Assembly: GCA_035048495.1 (NCBI GenBank)
Contig: CM068549.1
Coordinates: 18,013,103-18,077,102 of the forward strand
Direction of reading: 5' to 3'
Length of the DNA stretch: 64,000 bases
From: Euptelea pleiosperma
Taxonomy: Eukaryota > Streptophyta > Magnoliopsida > Ranunculales > Eupteleaceae
Every line of letters begins with the position of its first letter. Position 1 is the stretch's first letter. Positions 46,230-56,460 of this stretch are shown here, one piece after another. Below the pieces are notes generated by a model. That model was not told where the DNA came from, ran no database searches, and saw only the letters and a list, made by a program, of their open reading frames with translations. The position numbers and the translations under genes were made by a program.

Positions 46230-46960
46230 TTCTTAAACAGTTTCTACTAGCGTTCGGAGGAGAGGGCCCACCCGAGGCGTAAGATATGGTTAGAGGATGC
46301 AGCTAGAATGGAATGACCAAAGCCAACCAGTAATTGCTACATGTGGCTCATTTGGGCATTTATTGGGCACAATTATTAGGTATTCTAGCCACACCACATT
46401 GTAGGCCAAGAGATGGGAGTGACATTCCTGATCATGCAAAGGATAGGATATGGGAAGGGATAAAAGTAAAATCATTAATATATGTTTTCACATTTAGTAG
46501 ATGACGTGATTTACTTAATATAACTTTTCACTTTTCACAGTCTTCTACTCCCACACTTACACTTGATGAGATCTATACAAGTGTGATGCCCCCAGAGCGA
46601 CATGGTCGGGTACGCGGTTACGGCTTAGGCCCGACGCTGACCACTATTTTTGGCTCATCATCCCGTTCATCCAGTTCTAGTTATACGAGTTTTCAAAATG
46701 AGATGATGGAAATGCAACAATCGAATATGCTATTTCAAGAGAAAATGAAACAAATGCAACAGCAGGTACAACAAATGCAGCAACAGATGCATCAGCAAAT
46801 GCAACAGCAAATGCAAGAGCTTTTCACTCCATACAACACTCCAACATTCCGCCTCCTAGCCAAGATCAATGTCTTCATAATGCAGATCAGGATTAGGTAC
46901 ATGCACATTCTTCTTTTAGGATTATTGCATTTAGCTACTAATCTGTCGTAGGTTATACGT
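46230..46960 (+). pseudogene. TNPA-like (Ptta/En/Spm) second CACTA protein
   Basis: After an acceptor-like AACAG near 46240 the plus strand reads SVRRRGPTRG, then QLEWNDQSQPVI and SFGHLLGTIIR, with stops and shifts. A final exon at 46583-46951 reads PPERHGRVRGYGLGPTLTTI followed by a Gln/Met-rich coiled coil (MQQQVQQMQQQMHQQMQ). This layout (RGPTRG, WN-x-QP, GRVRGxGxGPT, Q-rich coil) is that of the plant Ptta/En/Spm transposase family, which binds the subterminal repeats. The Ser/Pro/Ala-rich frame at 45977-46150 (TCG-rich) may be its linker. Confidence 0.75.
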
Positions 46961-46982
46961 TTAAAAATTTACAGGTTTACTA

Positions 46983-48930
46983 ATCTATAGTGTTTTGTAG
47001 GTTTAGGAATTTCAACCTTTTAACTTAACTTGATTTTGGAACCTCAATGCCCAAATCAGGCAACGAGCTCCTTATCACCCAAAACCTCTTCTAACACGTC
47101 TATTATATTGAAATAAACGTGTTGGAAGAAACGGAAGAAAAAACAAAACTTTGGTTAAGAATCTGTAGTGTTTTGTAGGTTTAGGAATTTCAATATTTTA
47201 ACATGATTTTTGAACCTTGACGTCCAAATCGGGCAAACGAGGTCCCTATCACCCAAAACCTCTTCTAATACGCCTATTATGTTGAAATAAACATGTTGGA
47301 AGAGACGAGACAAAAAAGAGCTTTGGCTAGGAATCTGTAGTGTTTTGTAGGTTTAGGAATTTCAACATTTTAATTAAACTTGATTTTAGAACCTCGATGC
47401 TCAAATCGGGCAAACGAGCTCCTTATCACCCAAAACCTCTTCTAACACGTCTATTATGTTGAAATAAACGTGTTGAAAGAGACGGAAGAAAAAATAGAGC
47501 TTTGATTAGGAATCTGTAGTTTTTGTAGGTTTAGGAATTTCAACATTTTAACTAAACTTGATTTTAGAACCTCGACACGTCCAAATCAAGCAAACGAGGT
47601 CCTTATCACCTGAAACCTCTTCTAACACGTCTGTTATGTTGAAATAAATATGTTGGAAGAGAAGGAAGAAAAAACAGAGCTTTGGTTAGAAATCTGTAGT
47701 GTTTTGTAGGTTTAGGAATTCAACATTTTAATTAAACTTGATTTTAGAACATCGACACGTCCAAATCGGGCAAACGATGTTCTTATCACCCGAAACCTCT
47801 TCTAAGATGTCTATTATGTTGAAATAAACTTGTTGGAACAAACATAACAAAAAACAGAGCTTTTGTTAGGAATCTGTAGTGTTTTATAGGTTTAGGAATT
47901 TCAACGTTTTAATTTAACTTGATTTTTGAACCTCGACGTCCAAATTGGGTAAACGAGGTACATATCACCCGAAACCTTTTCTAACATGTCTATTATATTA
48001 AAATAAACTTGTTGGAAGAGACGTGACAAAAAATAGAACTTTGGTTAAGAATCTATAGTGTTTTGTATGTTTAGGAATTTCAACGTTTTAACTAAACTTA
48101 ATTTTAGAACCTCGACGCCCAAATCGGGCAAACAAGCTCCTTATCACCTGAAACCTCTTCTAACACGTCTATTATGTTGAAATAAACGTGTTGAGAGAGA
48201 CGGGAGAAAAATAGAGCTTTGGTTATGAATTTGTAGTGTTTTGTAGGTTTAAGAATTTTAACATTTTAACTTAACCTGATTTTTGAACCTTGACGTCCAA
48301 ATCGGGTAAACGAGGTCCTTATCACCCGAAACCTCTTCTAACACGTCTATTAGGTTAAAATAAACATGTTGGAAGAGACGAGACAAAAAATAGAGCTTTG
48401 GTTAAGAATCTGTAGTATTTTGTAGGTTTAGAAATTTTAACATTTTAATTTAACTTGATTTTAGAACCTTGATGTCCAAATCGGACAAACGAGGTCCTTA
48501 TCATCCGAAACCTCTTCTAACACATCTATTATATTGAAATAAACTTGTTGGAACAAACGAAAAAAAAAAAAAAATAGAGCTTTGGTTAGGAATCTGTAGT
48601 GTTTTGTAGGTTTAGGAATTTCAACGTTTTAGCTTAACTTGATTTTGGAACCTCGACACCTAAATCGGGCAAACGAGCTCCTTATCACTCGAAACCTCTT
48701 CTAACACGTCTATTATGTTAAAATAAACGTGTTAGAAGATATGGGAGAAAAAACAGAGCTTTGGTTAGGAATCTGTAATGTTTTGTAGGTTTAAAAATTT
48801 TAACGTTTTAACTTAACCTAATTTTTGAACCTTGAAGCCCAAATCGGGCAAACGAGGTCTCTATCACCCGAAACATTTTCTAATACGTCTATTATGTTGA
48901 AATAAACTTGTTGGAAAAAAGACGCGACAA
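46983..48930. repeat. Tandem array of 11 units of about 179 bp inside the CACTA
   Basis: Units start with AATCTGTAGTGTTTTGTAGG at about 46983, 47161, 47333, 47512, 47692, 47872, 48051, 48229, 48408, 48592 and 48771; spacing 172-184 bp. Each unit contains GGAATTTCAACGTTTTAACT, CCAAATCGGGCAAACGAG, TTATCACCCGAAACCTCTTC and a 7-bp inverted pair AACACGT...ACGTGTT 17 bases apart. Units fall into subtypes by GAGCTCC versus GAGGTCC and by their A-rich ends, hinting at higher-order duplication. No frame persists, so it is non-coding. It lies 3' of the TNPA-like exon. Confidence 0.95.
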
Positions 48931-49339
48931 TGTAGTGTTGACTTTATTAATTTTGGTTGGAATTTGCAGTATGTTATATGATTAAGTTTGTTATTCTTTT
49001 TGTTTAGAATGAGCTTAACATTTGATCTTCTAATTATTTTTTAATTTGTTTTGTAAGGATTAGATGCTGATTGGCCTGGTTTGATGCTGATTGGTCTTGG
49101 CAGGTGCTGATTGATCTGTCTTCTTCTATCAGTGCCTTTTTTTGTTGTTTTGAACTATCAGTGTGGAATTCAGAACAATAAATATTGCAATATGTTTTTA
49201 GATATTTTATATATTTGTTTTCATGGAAATGAAGCATGTATTACAGGTTATAGATATGGTTTTCATGAAAATGAATTAGAATATATACAGGTTACAGGTA
49301 CAATAGGTACTAAAAAAGCAAGGACAAAAAGTTTAGAAA
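48931..49339. other. CACTA 3' internal DNA
   Basis: AT-rich sequence between the tandem array and the right subterminal repeats. GATGCTGATTGG(T/C)CT is repeated twice near 49067 and 49085. No gene is seen. Confidence 0.4.
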
Positions 49340-49720
49340 CATTTACCGATGGCCAATGACCGTCGCTATAGGTGATGTATAGCTACGGAAAAACATTGGC
49401 CGTCGCTATGCCGTCGGTATAGGATATTAATATCAATAGTTAGGTTTGACCGTCGTTATAGGTAACATATAGTGACGGCCATTGGCCGTCGTTAAAAGAT
49501 TAATCTCGTCGCTACTAAAGCTTGGCCTACGGAATTGTATTGGCAGGAAGGATATTATACCGACGGCCGTATCAAAAGTGGCCGTCAGTAAATGTTTTAC
49601 CAACGCCTTCCGACGGCTAGGGTGGCCATCGGTATAGGATTTACCGACCAAATTTTGCCTTTTACCAACGGTCACCGACCGTCGGTAAAACCCTTTTTTG
49701 TTGTTATTATTCTTGTAACC
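49340..49720. repeat. CACTA right subterminal repeats and eroded terminus
   Basis: Multiple GCCGTCGGTA / ACCGACGGCC and GCGACGG-type words occur in both orientations, mirroring the left end. The outermost ATTCTTGTA (49709-49717) matches the inverted left terminus, but the expected final GTG is ACC. Confidence 0.75.
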
Positions 49721-50684
49721 AAACACAATAAGGGCTCTAAGTCAACGCATCCAATGATTGGGATCCGGATAATGGTGGCCCCACCTGGTGCAGTGCAGTG
49801 CAGAAATTGATCATAGGTATACAATTTTGAGTTTTGCAGATCCCCCTTATGGTCTAGCAAACAACAAAGACGACCCCCATTTATTATAGAGAAAGGGACC
49901 AGAACATGTAGGGCCCATGTTTGTCTCCTAACCTACTTAAAACGGAGTAGGGTGGTTAGAACCATGTGCATGCTAACTTGCACATGGGAAGGACATTTGT
50001 TCTAACGTGCTCGCCCATCAAGAGGGATGGGAGAGAGAAGAGGGAAATGGTGACACGTAGCCATGCAGTCTTTTAAAGATTCTTTGGTTCTCGTCTTGTC
50101 TATAGGCTCTATCTAGACACTAAATTGTCTGGTTGAAAACCCAAAAGATGGGCCCAACCAAGGTCAGTAGTCCAGGATTGGACATGTGTTTAAGTGTGAA
50201 TTGAACCCTATTTTTTCCCGCCCTTGGCTTTAAACAGGAGCAGAGTTGGCCTGAAAAGAAGTTGGGCTAGGCCTTGAAAACATAAGCTCACCAATCAGGG
50301 CCTGAAAGGTGTGTGATCCCAAAAAATAGAATATTAGAAAGTATTTTGGCTTTTTGTGAGTAGGCCACCCACCCTCCCTCCCAATATTTGGATCTTTCAT
50401 AACCCAAGAATCAAAAATCAATAGGAATTGAACCATAATTTGGAGTTTTTGGGCCATATGATTGTCGTCCCCAACAGGAGATTCTTCAGTCCACACCATG
50501 ATTGGTTTTGACTGCTTTTTTATGGGGCAAGCTCATCTTAAATTTTTTTAATCTTTTTTTTTTTTTTTTTAGTTTAAAAGTTTGTAACAATGATCAGTCT
50601 GATTGGTCCCAATTAATAAAGTTCTAAAAATATCTAAACAAAGTCCACTGATCAGCTGGTTAAGATGAATGATCCAAGGAGAGA
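49721..50684. other. Intergenic DNA
   Basis: No gene or bounded element recognised. A poly(T) run lies near 50556. The 89-aa minus frame at 50230-50499 has no family motif. Confidence 0.35.
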
Positions 50685-50897
50685 GTAAAACTTCGGCTGT
50701 CATCGAAGCCCGTGACTACCAATGAGTTCTCGGCACGTACCCAAGTTCTTTTTGTCACGTACCATATGAGTATTTTTTAAGATTTCTTTTTTTAAGCACA
50801 TGAGTACGTGGCAAAAAGCTCGTACTCAGGGTACGTGCTGAGAACTCATTGGTAGTCACGGGCTTCGATGACAGACCGCTGTCGTCAAAGTTTTACT
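50685..50897. mobile_element. Foldback element with 45-bp arms
   Basis: 50698-50742 and 50829-50873 are inverted copies with one mismatch (starting TGTCATCGAAGCCCGTGACT). The outer GAGTAAAACTT and AAGTTTTACTC also pair. The inner GTCACGTAC / GTACGTGGC extends the hairpin. Adjacent family A copies end in the same TCAAAGTTTTACTC word, so this may be nested in or derived from one. Confidence 0.8.
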
Positions 50898-50922
50898 CAA
50901 GTAAGTTTTGGTTACGATAAAA

Positions 50923-51135
50923 TGACCGCATGGATGTTTGGGCAGTCCCTAAGTGGACCTCCAGACCAAAAATCAGCTTGATTACTGTTAAAAATCAACC
51001 CAAGAAAACGATTCCAATCCAATGCTTAGAAATCACTAATCAGGCTAATTTTTTTTTCTTATCTGTGTCCGTCTAGGGTTGAGCCAAACATCTATGTGGT
51101 CAGAAATCTCCAAGGATATTACGCAACACGGCTCA
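50923..51135. mobile_element. Palindromic MITE, family A copy
   Basis: GACCGCATGGATGTTTGGGC is mirrored by GAGCCAAACATCTATGTGGTC. AAAAATCAGCTTGATTACTG and GAAATCACTAATCAGGCTAA pair. The left inner block is shortened. Confidence 0.65.
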
Positions 51136-51480
51136 TATTGGAGGCTGTTCTACTAATTGATTGTGCCCCCCTTGATCAAAATCCTGGCTCCGTCATTGTT
51201 TGCGGGTTTGGATCCTCAATATTTTTTCTGAATAAAAAAAGATCGAATATGGATCCATTGGATACTTACAAAAAGGATATGGATTTGCTAGTTAAAATAT
51301 GTGATCCGACCCATATAACTATGGATGGGTCGGTTTTGGTTCATTCAATATGTAACTTGAAACTTATAATGCATATCCCATCTGGGGCTAAATGTGATAT
51401 AAATGTTCAAAGTCATACCCTGATGCAACTGTCAAAAATTACAGCACTTTCAACGACAACTTAGTCTTGATAAAAATGTT
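51136..51480. other. Intergenic DNA
   Basis: The 122-aa plus frame (51096-51464) begins in the MITE and has no recognisable domain, so I do not call it a gene. Confidence 0.35.
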
Positions 51481-51557
51481 CACTACAACTTTTAGCGGCG
51501 ACTTTTAGACATTTAACTGCAAAATTTTAGCAGCTAAAAATCTAGTTTCTTGTAGTG
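51481..51557. mobile_element. Miniature CACTA-type element, 77 bp
   Basis: It begins CACTACAA and ends TTGTAGTG, a perfect 8-bp inverted end. The inner TTTTAGCGGCGACTTTTAG resembles the subterminal words of the large CACTA. The flanking trinucleotides GTT and CTA do not match, so the target duplication is lost or absent. Confidence 0.65.
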
Positions 51558-51693
51558 CTAATAGGGTGACCATGAACATAAATCCTATTTATTGTAATCG
51601 TTTGAGCTGCTAACTTAAAAGGATTTTGCATTCATCTACACCAAAATATTTACAACAAGTCCCAAAATTCAAACTACCCAAAATTCAAACTAT

Positions 51694-51890
51694 CCAGGGT
51701 CGTCCCAAGAGTCATGTTCTCGGCATCGATTCCAAGAATCCAACACTGGGGTTGTGCGAGTTGAGCTGGCATTCATTGGATTCATTTTTTGCCAAAGCAT
51801 AACCACCGTTGGATTCTTGGAATCGACGTCAGAGAGCAGGATTCTCGAGATGAGTCAGAAAAGGGGGATCCGCATAGCCTGAGCCTGTAG
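51694..51890. mobile_element. Palindromic MITE, family B copy 3
   Basis: CATGTTCTCGGCATCGATTCC pairs with GGAATCGACGTCAGAGAGCA, and AAGAATCCAAC with GTTGGATTCTT. The centre has GAGCTGGCATTCATTGGATT. Confidence 0.7.
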
Positions 51891-53175
51891 ATAATTCAAG
51901 GTTTAGGGTTTAGGTTTTTTTTTCTACGATAATTCAAACAAGTATATGAAGGCAAAAGAATGATTTTCCTTTTACAGAGCAACATATTTCCTGTTGCTTG
52001 CTAAGGTGAAAAAAAAGCTCACACCAAGTCACAAAAATTCAAATCACCCATGATGTGTAAACTCACTAACATGTGATCTTTTAAAACCAACTTTGATGAA
52101 ATAAAAGTGAAAGAAAATAATTGAGGGGGGGTAACAACTTTAGTTTTGGATGGTTGTGGGGGACAAAATCAATTTCCACAAATAGCTGATAATCATGAAG
52201 ATAGATTGAGATGGGTGAGATCCCAAAAAGAAACAAAAGAAAGATTAAACAAAAGGGAAGAAAAGGGCATGAAAACTTAAGAATTGGGTTGGTGAAGAAA
52301 AAGCTAAGTAGAAAGTTACCCCCAAAGAATTATGAGTATGAAAAATTAGGGAAAAAAAAAAAAGGGAGGGAAAGAAAAGGACATGAAACTGAACAGCATT
52401 ACTACTTGCTCTCAAATCAGCTCAACAAAAGCTCTTGCATCACTAGTCGCCACATTATGAAAAGGAAAGGACACTTTCCATTGCTAGGTATGATTATGTT
52501 TTCATGCTTGTCCTTCTTTGTGAGTCTAATACAAGCTAAATAGTTTCTATAAACTTGGTTGAAGACGCGTTGTCGATTGCTGTCCATCCGATGAATGGAC
52601 TTGTCGTGCAAGGATCAGATGATCTAACACCCTCATGCCCAAACTGATCAGATGGTTGAAATCTTCCTAATATTTCTACTTATGGGTTAATGCCCATCAA
52701 AGAGGTGGTTCCCTATTGACAAAGGCATGTGCACTAATTGTAGGTAATTAAGTGGATTGCACAAACTTTTGAAAATAATGGTTAAAAAGAAAAAACAGAA
52801 GGTTACAACGGTCGTTATAACGGTAAAAAATATTGGTATTGGTTGCTTAGTGTTAAGTCATTATGATTGTACTTTTTAAACCATGGTGATTACTAGTCCA
52901 ATCCAATTTTCACCCTTGTTGATTACTGATTTACTACTCATCACAGCCGATAAAAGTATGATTGGAAGTCTCGGCCGATTCTATTTTGGATTGGGCGATT
53001 CGGATTAGGATTGATAGGCACCAATCCATTCAGTCAGGGGTCTCGAGCGAAACGGCCTGAGATTGAGTTCGATCATGCCTGTCCGGATCAGAATTGGTGC
53101 CCACAATCTGGATCCTGAACTCAAGACTTTCATCCATGGGTTAAAGACTTAGGGCCTGGTTGAATCGTCATTTTT
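51891..53175. other. Gene-free region
   Basis: The Lys-rich frame at 52211-52543 is low complexity. 52795-52885 has GGTCGTTATAACGGTAAAAA...TTTTTAAACCATGG, related to the element near 13.1-13.5 kb. No gene is seen. Confidence 0.4.
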
Positions 53176-53488
53176 GGGGGTATTTTAGTAAGACCCTCCT
53201 GAAATTTGAAAGTAATTAGTAATACCCCCTTATACTTTCATACTTTAGGATTACCCCCTTCACCTAGTTTTACATTGGTTGACTTAATTTAAAACCGACT
53301 TCAATCACACATCCTTAGCATTATACTTGCAATATTATGGTCCTTCCAAACATGCGCATGGTACATGTTATGTTAAAACGTTAGTCAGTTAAACTAGGTC
53401 AAGGGGGGCAGTCTTAAAGTTTGAAAGTATAAGGGGGCATTACTAATTACTTTCAAATTTCAGGGGGGTCTTATTAAAATATCCCCTT
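53176..53488. mobile_element. Foldback MITE with arms of about 100 bp
   Basis: The left arm starts GGGTATTTTAGTAAGACCCT, then TGAAATTTGAAAGTAATTAG, TAATACCCCCTTATACTTTC and CCCCTTCACCTAGTTTTACA. The right arm is its inverse, ending GGTCTTATTAAAATATCCCC. The same element recurs at 63724-64000. Confidence 0.8.
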
Positions 53489-53564
53489 TTTTTTTACAAA
53501 AAAGAAAGACTTCTTGAACTTTTTCCTTGGTAGGCAAGTGGGTAGCTTATTGATCAGTGGTTCA

Positions 53565-53935
53565 TAGGGTGTCAATTTTACCCGTTTAGCCTAAACTGAA
53601 TCGGAACTGGAACCGAAAACACAGGTTCCGGTTCACATTTTTTGGAACCAACTAAAAATGAACCAGAACTAGAACCGAACCGAAAATAGCAGTTCACATT
53701 CTGGATTATTAGATTAGGACCCGAAACCGATGGGAACTGGAACCGATATATAAATATAGTGTTAAAATTATAATATTATCAAGATCTGAACCAATGGACC
53801 TGGAACCAGAACCCAACAATCGGTTCCGGTTCCGGATCCATCATTTTGAGAACCGAAACCGATAAGAACCAGCAATATCGGTTCCGATTCTCGGTACCTT
53901 AGGAACTGAACTGGAACCAACCCGTTGACACCCCA
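53565..53935. mobile_element. hAT-type MITE with perfect 8-bp target duplication
   Basis: It starts TAGGGTGTCAATTTTACCCG and ends CGTTGACACCCCA, inverted ends. It is flanked by GTGGTTCA on both sides (53557-53564 and 53936-53943). The interior is full of GGAACCGAA/TTCCGGTTC words. Same family as 59843-60194. Length 371 bp, non-coding. Confidence 0.9.
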
Positions 53936-53943
53936 GTGGTTCA

Positions 53944-54569
53944 GTGGCGGTTTTGGATCCGGGTGTGTGGTATCAAGTATCAACACAGGGGCAATGCCCC
54001 TCTGTGCTTCAACTTATTCACTTCCAAGCCGGGTAATCGGGTCAATTGAGATACCGTCTGAAAGAGAAGATACAGTACTCCCAGAAACATCATTATGATG
54101 TGAGAACAGATGTATTTTGATTTTACTGGTCTTGCCCATGGGGCCCAGTTATTGGACGATCCCGGTCGGTAATAATGTGAACTACTTCTATGATACGCAT
54201 CTGGTTTTATTCTAGCTATAATAGTACCCGTACTATCTAGTATTGGACAAGAAAACATCAATCATCGCACAAGGTCCCGTGATCGACGGTGTTTTAACCG
54301 TGTTGACACCGTGTTAAAATTTAATGGCCCAAATATACATTTCTAATTCCAACATCGCAACGGCTATAACACAGTATTGCGGGACCCGCTATGCAGCAAC
54401 ATGTGAGACCGTAAGCCCGCAAATTATCATATCTGTCTTTCCGAATGGGGTCAAAAAAATGAGAATTCTGGGAGTCAAAGGCCGACACTTACCCAGGACT
54501 CTTCATCATCCACTCCAAATCTGCAAACACTGTTTCAAATTGTACGAAACATGAGAAAGAGGGAGAGAG
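53944..54569. other. Intergenic DNA
   Basis: No gene or bounded repeat recognised; short frames on both strands lack motifs. Confidence 0.35.
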
Positions 54570-54925
54570 GCGTAGAACTTTGCTGACCGACGCCGGTCAG
54601 CAAAGTTACTTACCTCTTACAATTGAGCCACGTGGCATATTCTTAGAGATTTCTGACCTTATGGATGTTTGGCCCAATCTAACGGACATACAGACCAAAT
54701 ATTAGTCTGATCAGAGATTTCTGAGTGTTGGTTTGGAGTTATTTTTCATGGGTTGATTTTTAACTGTGGAATTTGAGAATTATTGACCATTATTTAGGAT
54801 ATAAAGATCCAAAGGTCTGCAAGTCTACGTAGGGATTGGCCAAACTTCCACACGGTCAGTGTCATCTAAGAATGTGCCACGTGGCTCATATTGTGGGCGG
54901 TCAGTAACTTTGCTAACCGGCGAGA
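54570..54925. mobile_element. Palindromic MITE, family A, fullest copy
   Basis: The outer arms GCCGGTCAGCAAAGTTACTT and AGTAACTTTGCTAACCGGCG pair. CAATTGAGCCACGTGGCATA pairs with TGTGCCACGTGGCTCATATTG, and CTTATGGATGTTTGGCCCAA with GGCCAAACTTCCACACGGTC. The arms contain GCCACGTGGC, a perfect G-box palindrome. It lies about 580 bp beyond the 3' end of the ERF003-like gene. Confidence 0.8.
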
Positions 54926-55039
54926 GAGAGAGCCCGCTACTGTCAGTCCACAAGACCTTAAAGTCATTACTCGCAGCGATTCCTGCCAAAATCTCTGAAC
55001 AGATCCCAAAACCCTTTCAAACCCAACAAAGAAAAGGTC

Positions 55040-55215
55040 AGCTTAAACCCTCGGGCTCGGCGGAGATGGCCAGGACCCCCACTCCAGATTCCAGAAAGGA
55101 GGAGGTCCTGAGTTCGACTCCCTCTTGCCACCCACTGAGAATTTACCCGGGTTTTAACTGGCGCGTGTGCACACGTGCCCCGGGGACTAGTCGGGTGCTC
55201 TAAGAAACCCGGATC
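55040..55215 (+). mobile_element. SINE-like fragment (possible tRNA-derived)
   Basis: It contains GATGGCCAGGACCC (loosely A-box-like) and, about 40 bases on, GAGTTCGACTCC (B-box-like), followed by ACACGTGCCCCGGGGACTAG and GTCGGGTGCTCTAAGAAACC. The last part recurs in reverse at 57210-57305 followed by an A-rich tail. Pol III boxes plus a dispersed 3' part suggest a SINE; a full consensus is needed to be sure. Confidence 0.45.
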
Positions 55216-55506
55216 ACCTCGAAAGTCAGAGAGAGAGAGAGAATTGAACCTTCTAATTTCTTCAACTTTGAACCATTAATTTGCTTTTTTCTCTACTAAA
55301 AACTTGACTAAAATCAAGAACAGCAAACACTTAGTAGATAATTAAAATATTATTTCTCTTACTGTAAACTGTACATCTAATTCCATAAGATGGGTCACTT
55401 AGAAGAAACAACTAGAACCTAGACTCTAGAAATGAACACTTCATCAAGAAACAGACTCTCTAGACGGTTAAGTAGAAAAATGGGTTACATTAGCAAGAAA
55501 GAGAGA

Positions 55507-56104
55507 CTATATAGAACCAGAGAAGAGCTCAATAGGCCCAGAATCAAGCAATTCTTCTATCATCTGTTCTATATGATCATCTTCAAGAGCTTTGAATTGA
55601 TGGGTACTCTCCATTTGCACTTTCTTCGAACTTGACCACATACCCATTTCCTCAGTTTTCCCAGAAATGCCATTACTGGTTGCAACCATAGTTCTTTGAG
55701 GCTCTTTTAAAACGGGTCGGGTCACCTGGAGTGATGCCATGTGGCAACGATGTAATTTTGCTGTCAAAGTTGCAGAGAGAAGGGTGGAGGAAGAGGAGTG
55801 AGGCGCATTGGGGTTGTAAGGGAAGTTGGTTCTGGCTCTGGGCCCACACATCAGTCTTGCTGCTTCGTCGTAAGCACGAGCTGCGTCCTCTGCCGTTTCG
55901 AACGTCCCCAGCCAAATTCTAGTCTTCCTGTGTTCACAGTTCCAAAGAAAACGAAACGTTCTTTTAAGTTCGAAACGTTTTACGAAACGTCTGTGAGAGT
56001 TAGATGTTTAAATAGACTTACAACAAGGGGTGGCGAATTTCGGATACCCAAGAGCCCCAATGCCTCTGACGAACGCCTCGATAACGTTGCTGTGGCCTAG
56101 CCAT
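55507..56104 (-). CDS. ERF003: ERF003-like AP2/ERF transcription factor (two exons)
   Basis: Nuclear DNA-binding regulator of the ERF group V type (SHINE/ERF003 clade). Exon 1 is 56022-56104 and exon 2 is 55507-55927; a 94-bp intron has GTAAGT and ...CACAG ends. The joined protein is 167 aa. It starts [20 protein letters not shown], followed by [40 protein letters not shown] and [11 protein letters not shown], a complete AP2 domain with the WLGTF and AYDEAA signatures. Next comes [16 protein letters not shown] [19 protein letters not shown], and the C-terminal [20 protein letters not shown] is the acidic motif known from ERF003 proteins. The intron position inside the AP2 domain also fits this clade. 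The gene appears intact. It has a pyrimidine-rich leader (56105-56250 on minus). Confidence 0.95.
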
Positions 56105-56460
56105 GTAAGTTAATTTGGAGAGTTTCGAGGAGAAACGAGAAACGTTTGGAATGTTTGGAATGGCTGAAATGTGTTTGTGTTGCTCTGAGAGAGAGAGGGA
56201 GAGATAGGTGGAGAGGGTTGAAGTAAAGAAGGGTAGGGGGGTTTTTGTAGTTGAGTTTCTTGATAGCTTGGAGGTTCTCTTCTGGCAACCAGTTTAGGCA
56301 AGTGGGCCCACAGGGTTTTGGTCTTCCTTCTTTTCTGTTTTTTCTTTTACTTACAGTTGGCTCACAAGTGACTTGGGAAATAAATATGAGAGGGGCCAAA
56401 TTCAATTCACTTTTTTTATTTTTTTATTTATTTATTTTTTATTTTTATGTCTGATTCAAT
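56105..56460 (-). promoter_or_regulatory. ERF003: 5' leader/promoter region of the ERF003-like gene
   Basis: On minus the leader is rich in CT/TCTC repeats (from GAGAGAGAGAGGGAGAG on plus at 56191-56206), typical of plant 5' untranslated regions. A TATAAT-like word occurs near 56505 (AATTTATAATCC on minus), too far to be assigned with confidence. The 102-aa frame here is not a gene. Confidence 0.4.

Larger units (their letters stand above)
36431..49720 (+). mobile_element. CACTA (En/Spm) transposon, about 13.3 kb, decayed
   Basis: The left terminus is CACTATAAGAATTTTGGC at 36431, with TAT just outside. The right end, read in reverse from about 49717, is TACAAGAATAATAACAAC; only the final CAC is lost (GGT instead). 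Both ends carry clustered subterminal words TAGCGACGGCC, ACCGACGGCC and GCCGTCGGTA in both orientations (36450-36755 and 49340-49690). Between them are TNP2, DUF4216 and TNPA-like pseudogenes on plus, a tandem array, MITEs and a solo LTR. The element lies at the broken end of the Gypsy pol region, so it inserted into that older element. Confidence 0.9.

Noticed and set aside
46983..48930. CRISPR array
   Set aside because: The units are near-identical 179-bp tandem copies without separate spacers, in a plant transposon.
51096..51464. 122-aa frame as a host gene
   Set aside because: Starts within a MITE arm, no domain, no splice or codon support.
55040..55110. A functional tRNA gene
   Set aside because: A- and B-box-like words exist, but I could not fold an acceptor stem and anticodon arm, and the downstream part is repeated elsewhere; a SINE is more likely.
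56097..56405. 102-aa minus frame upstream of the ERF gene
   Set aside because: It lies in the CT-rich leader, in another frame than ERF003, and stops at its start codon region.
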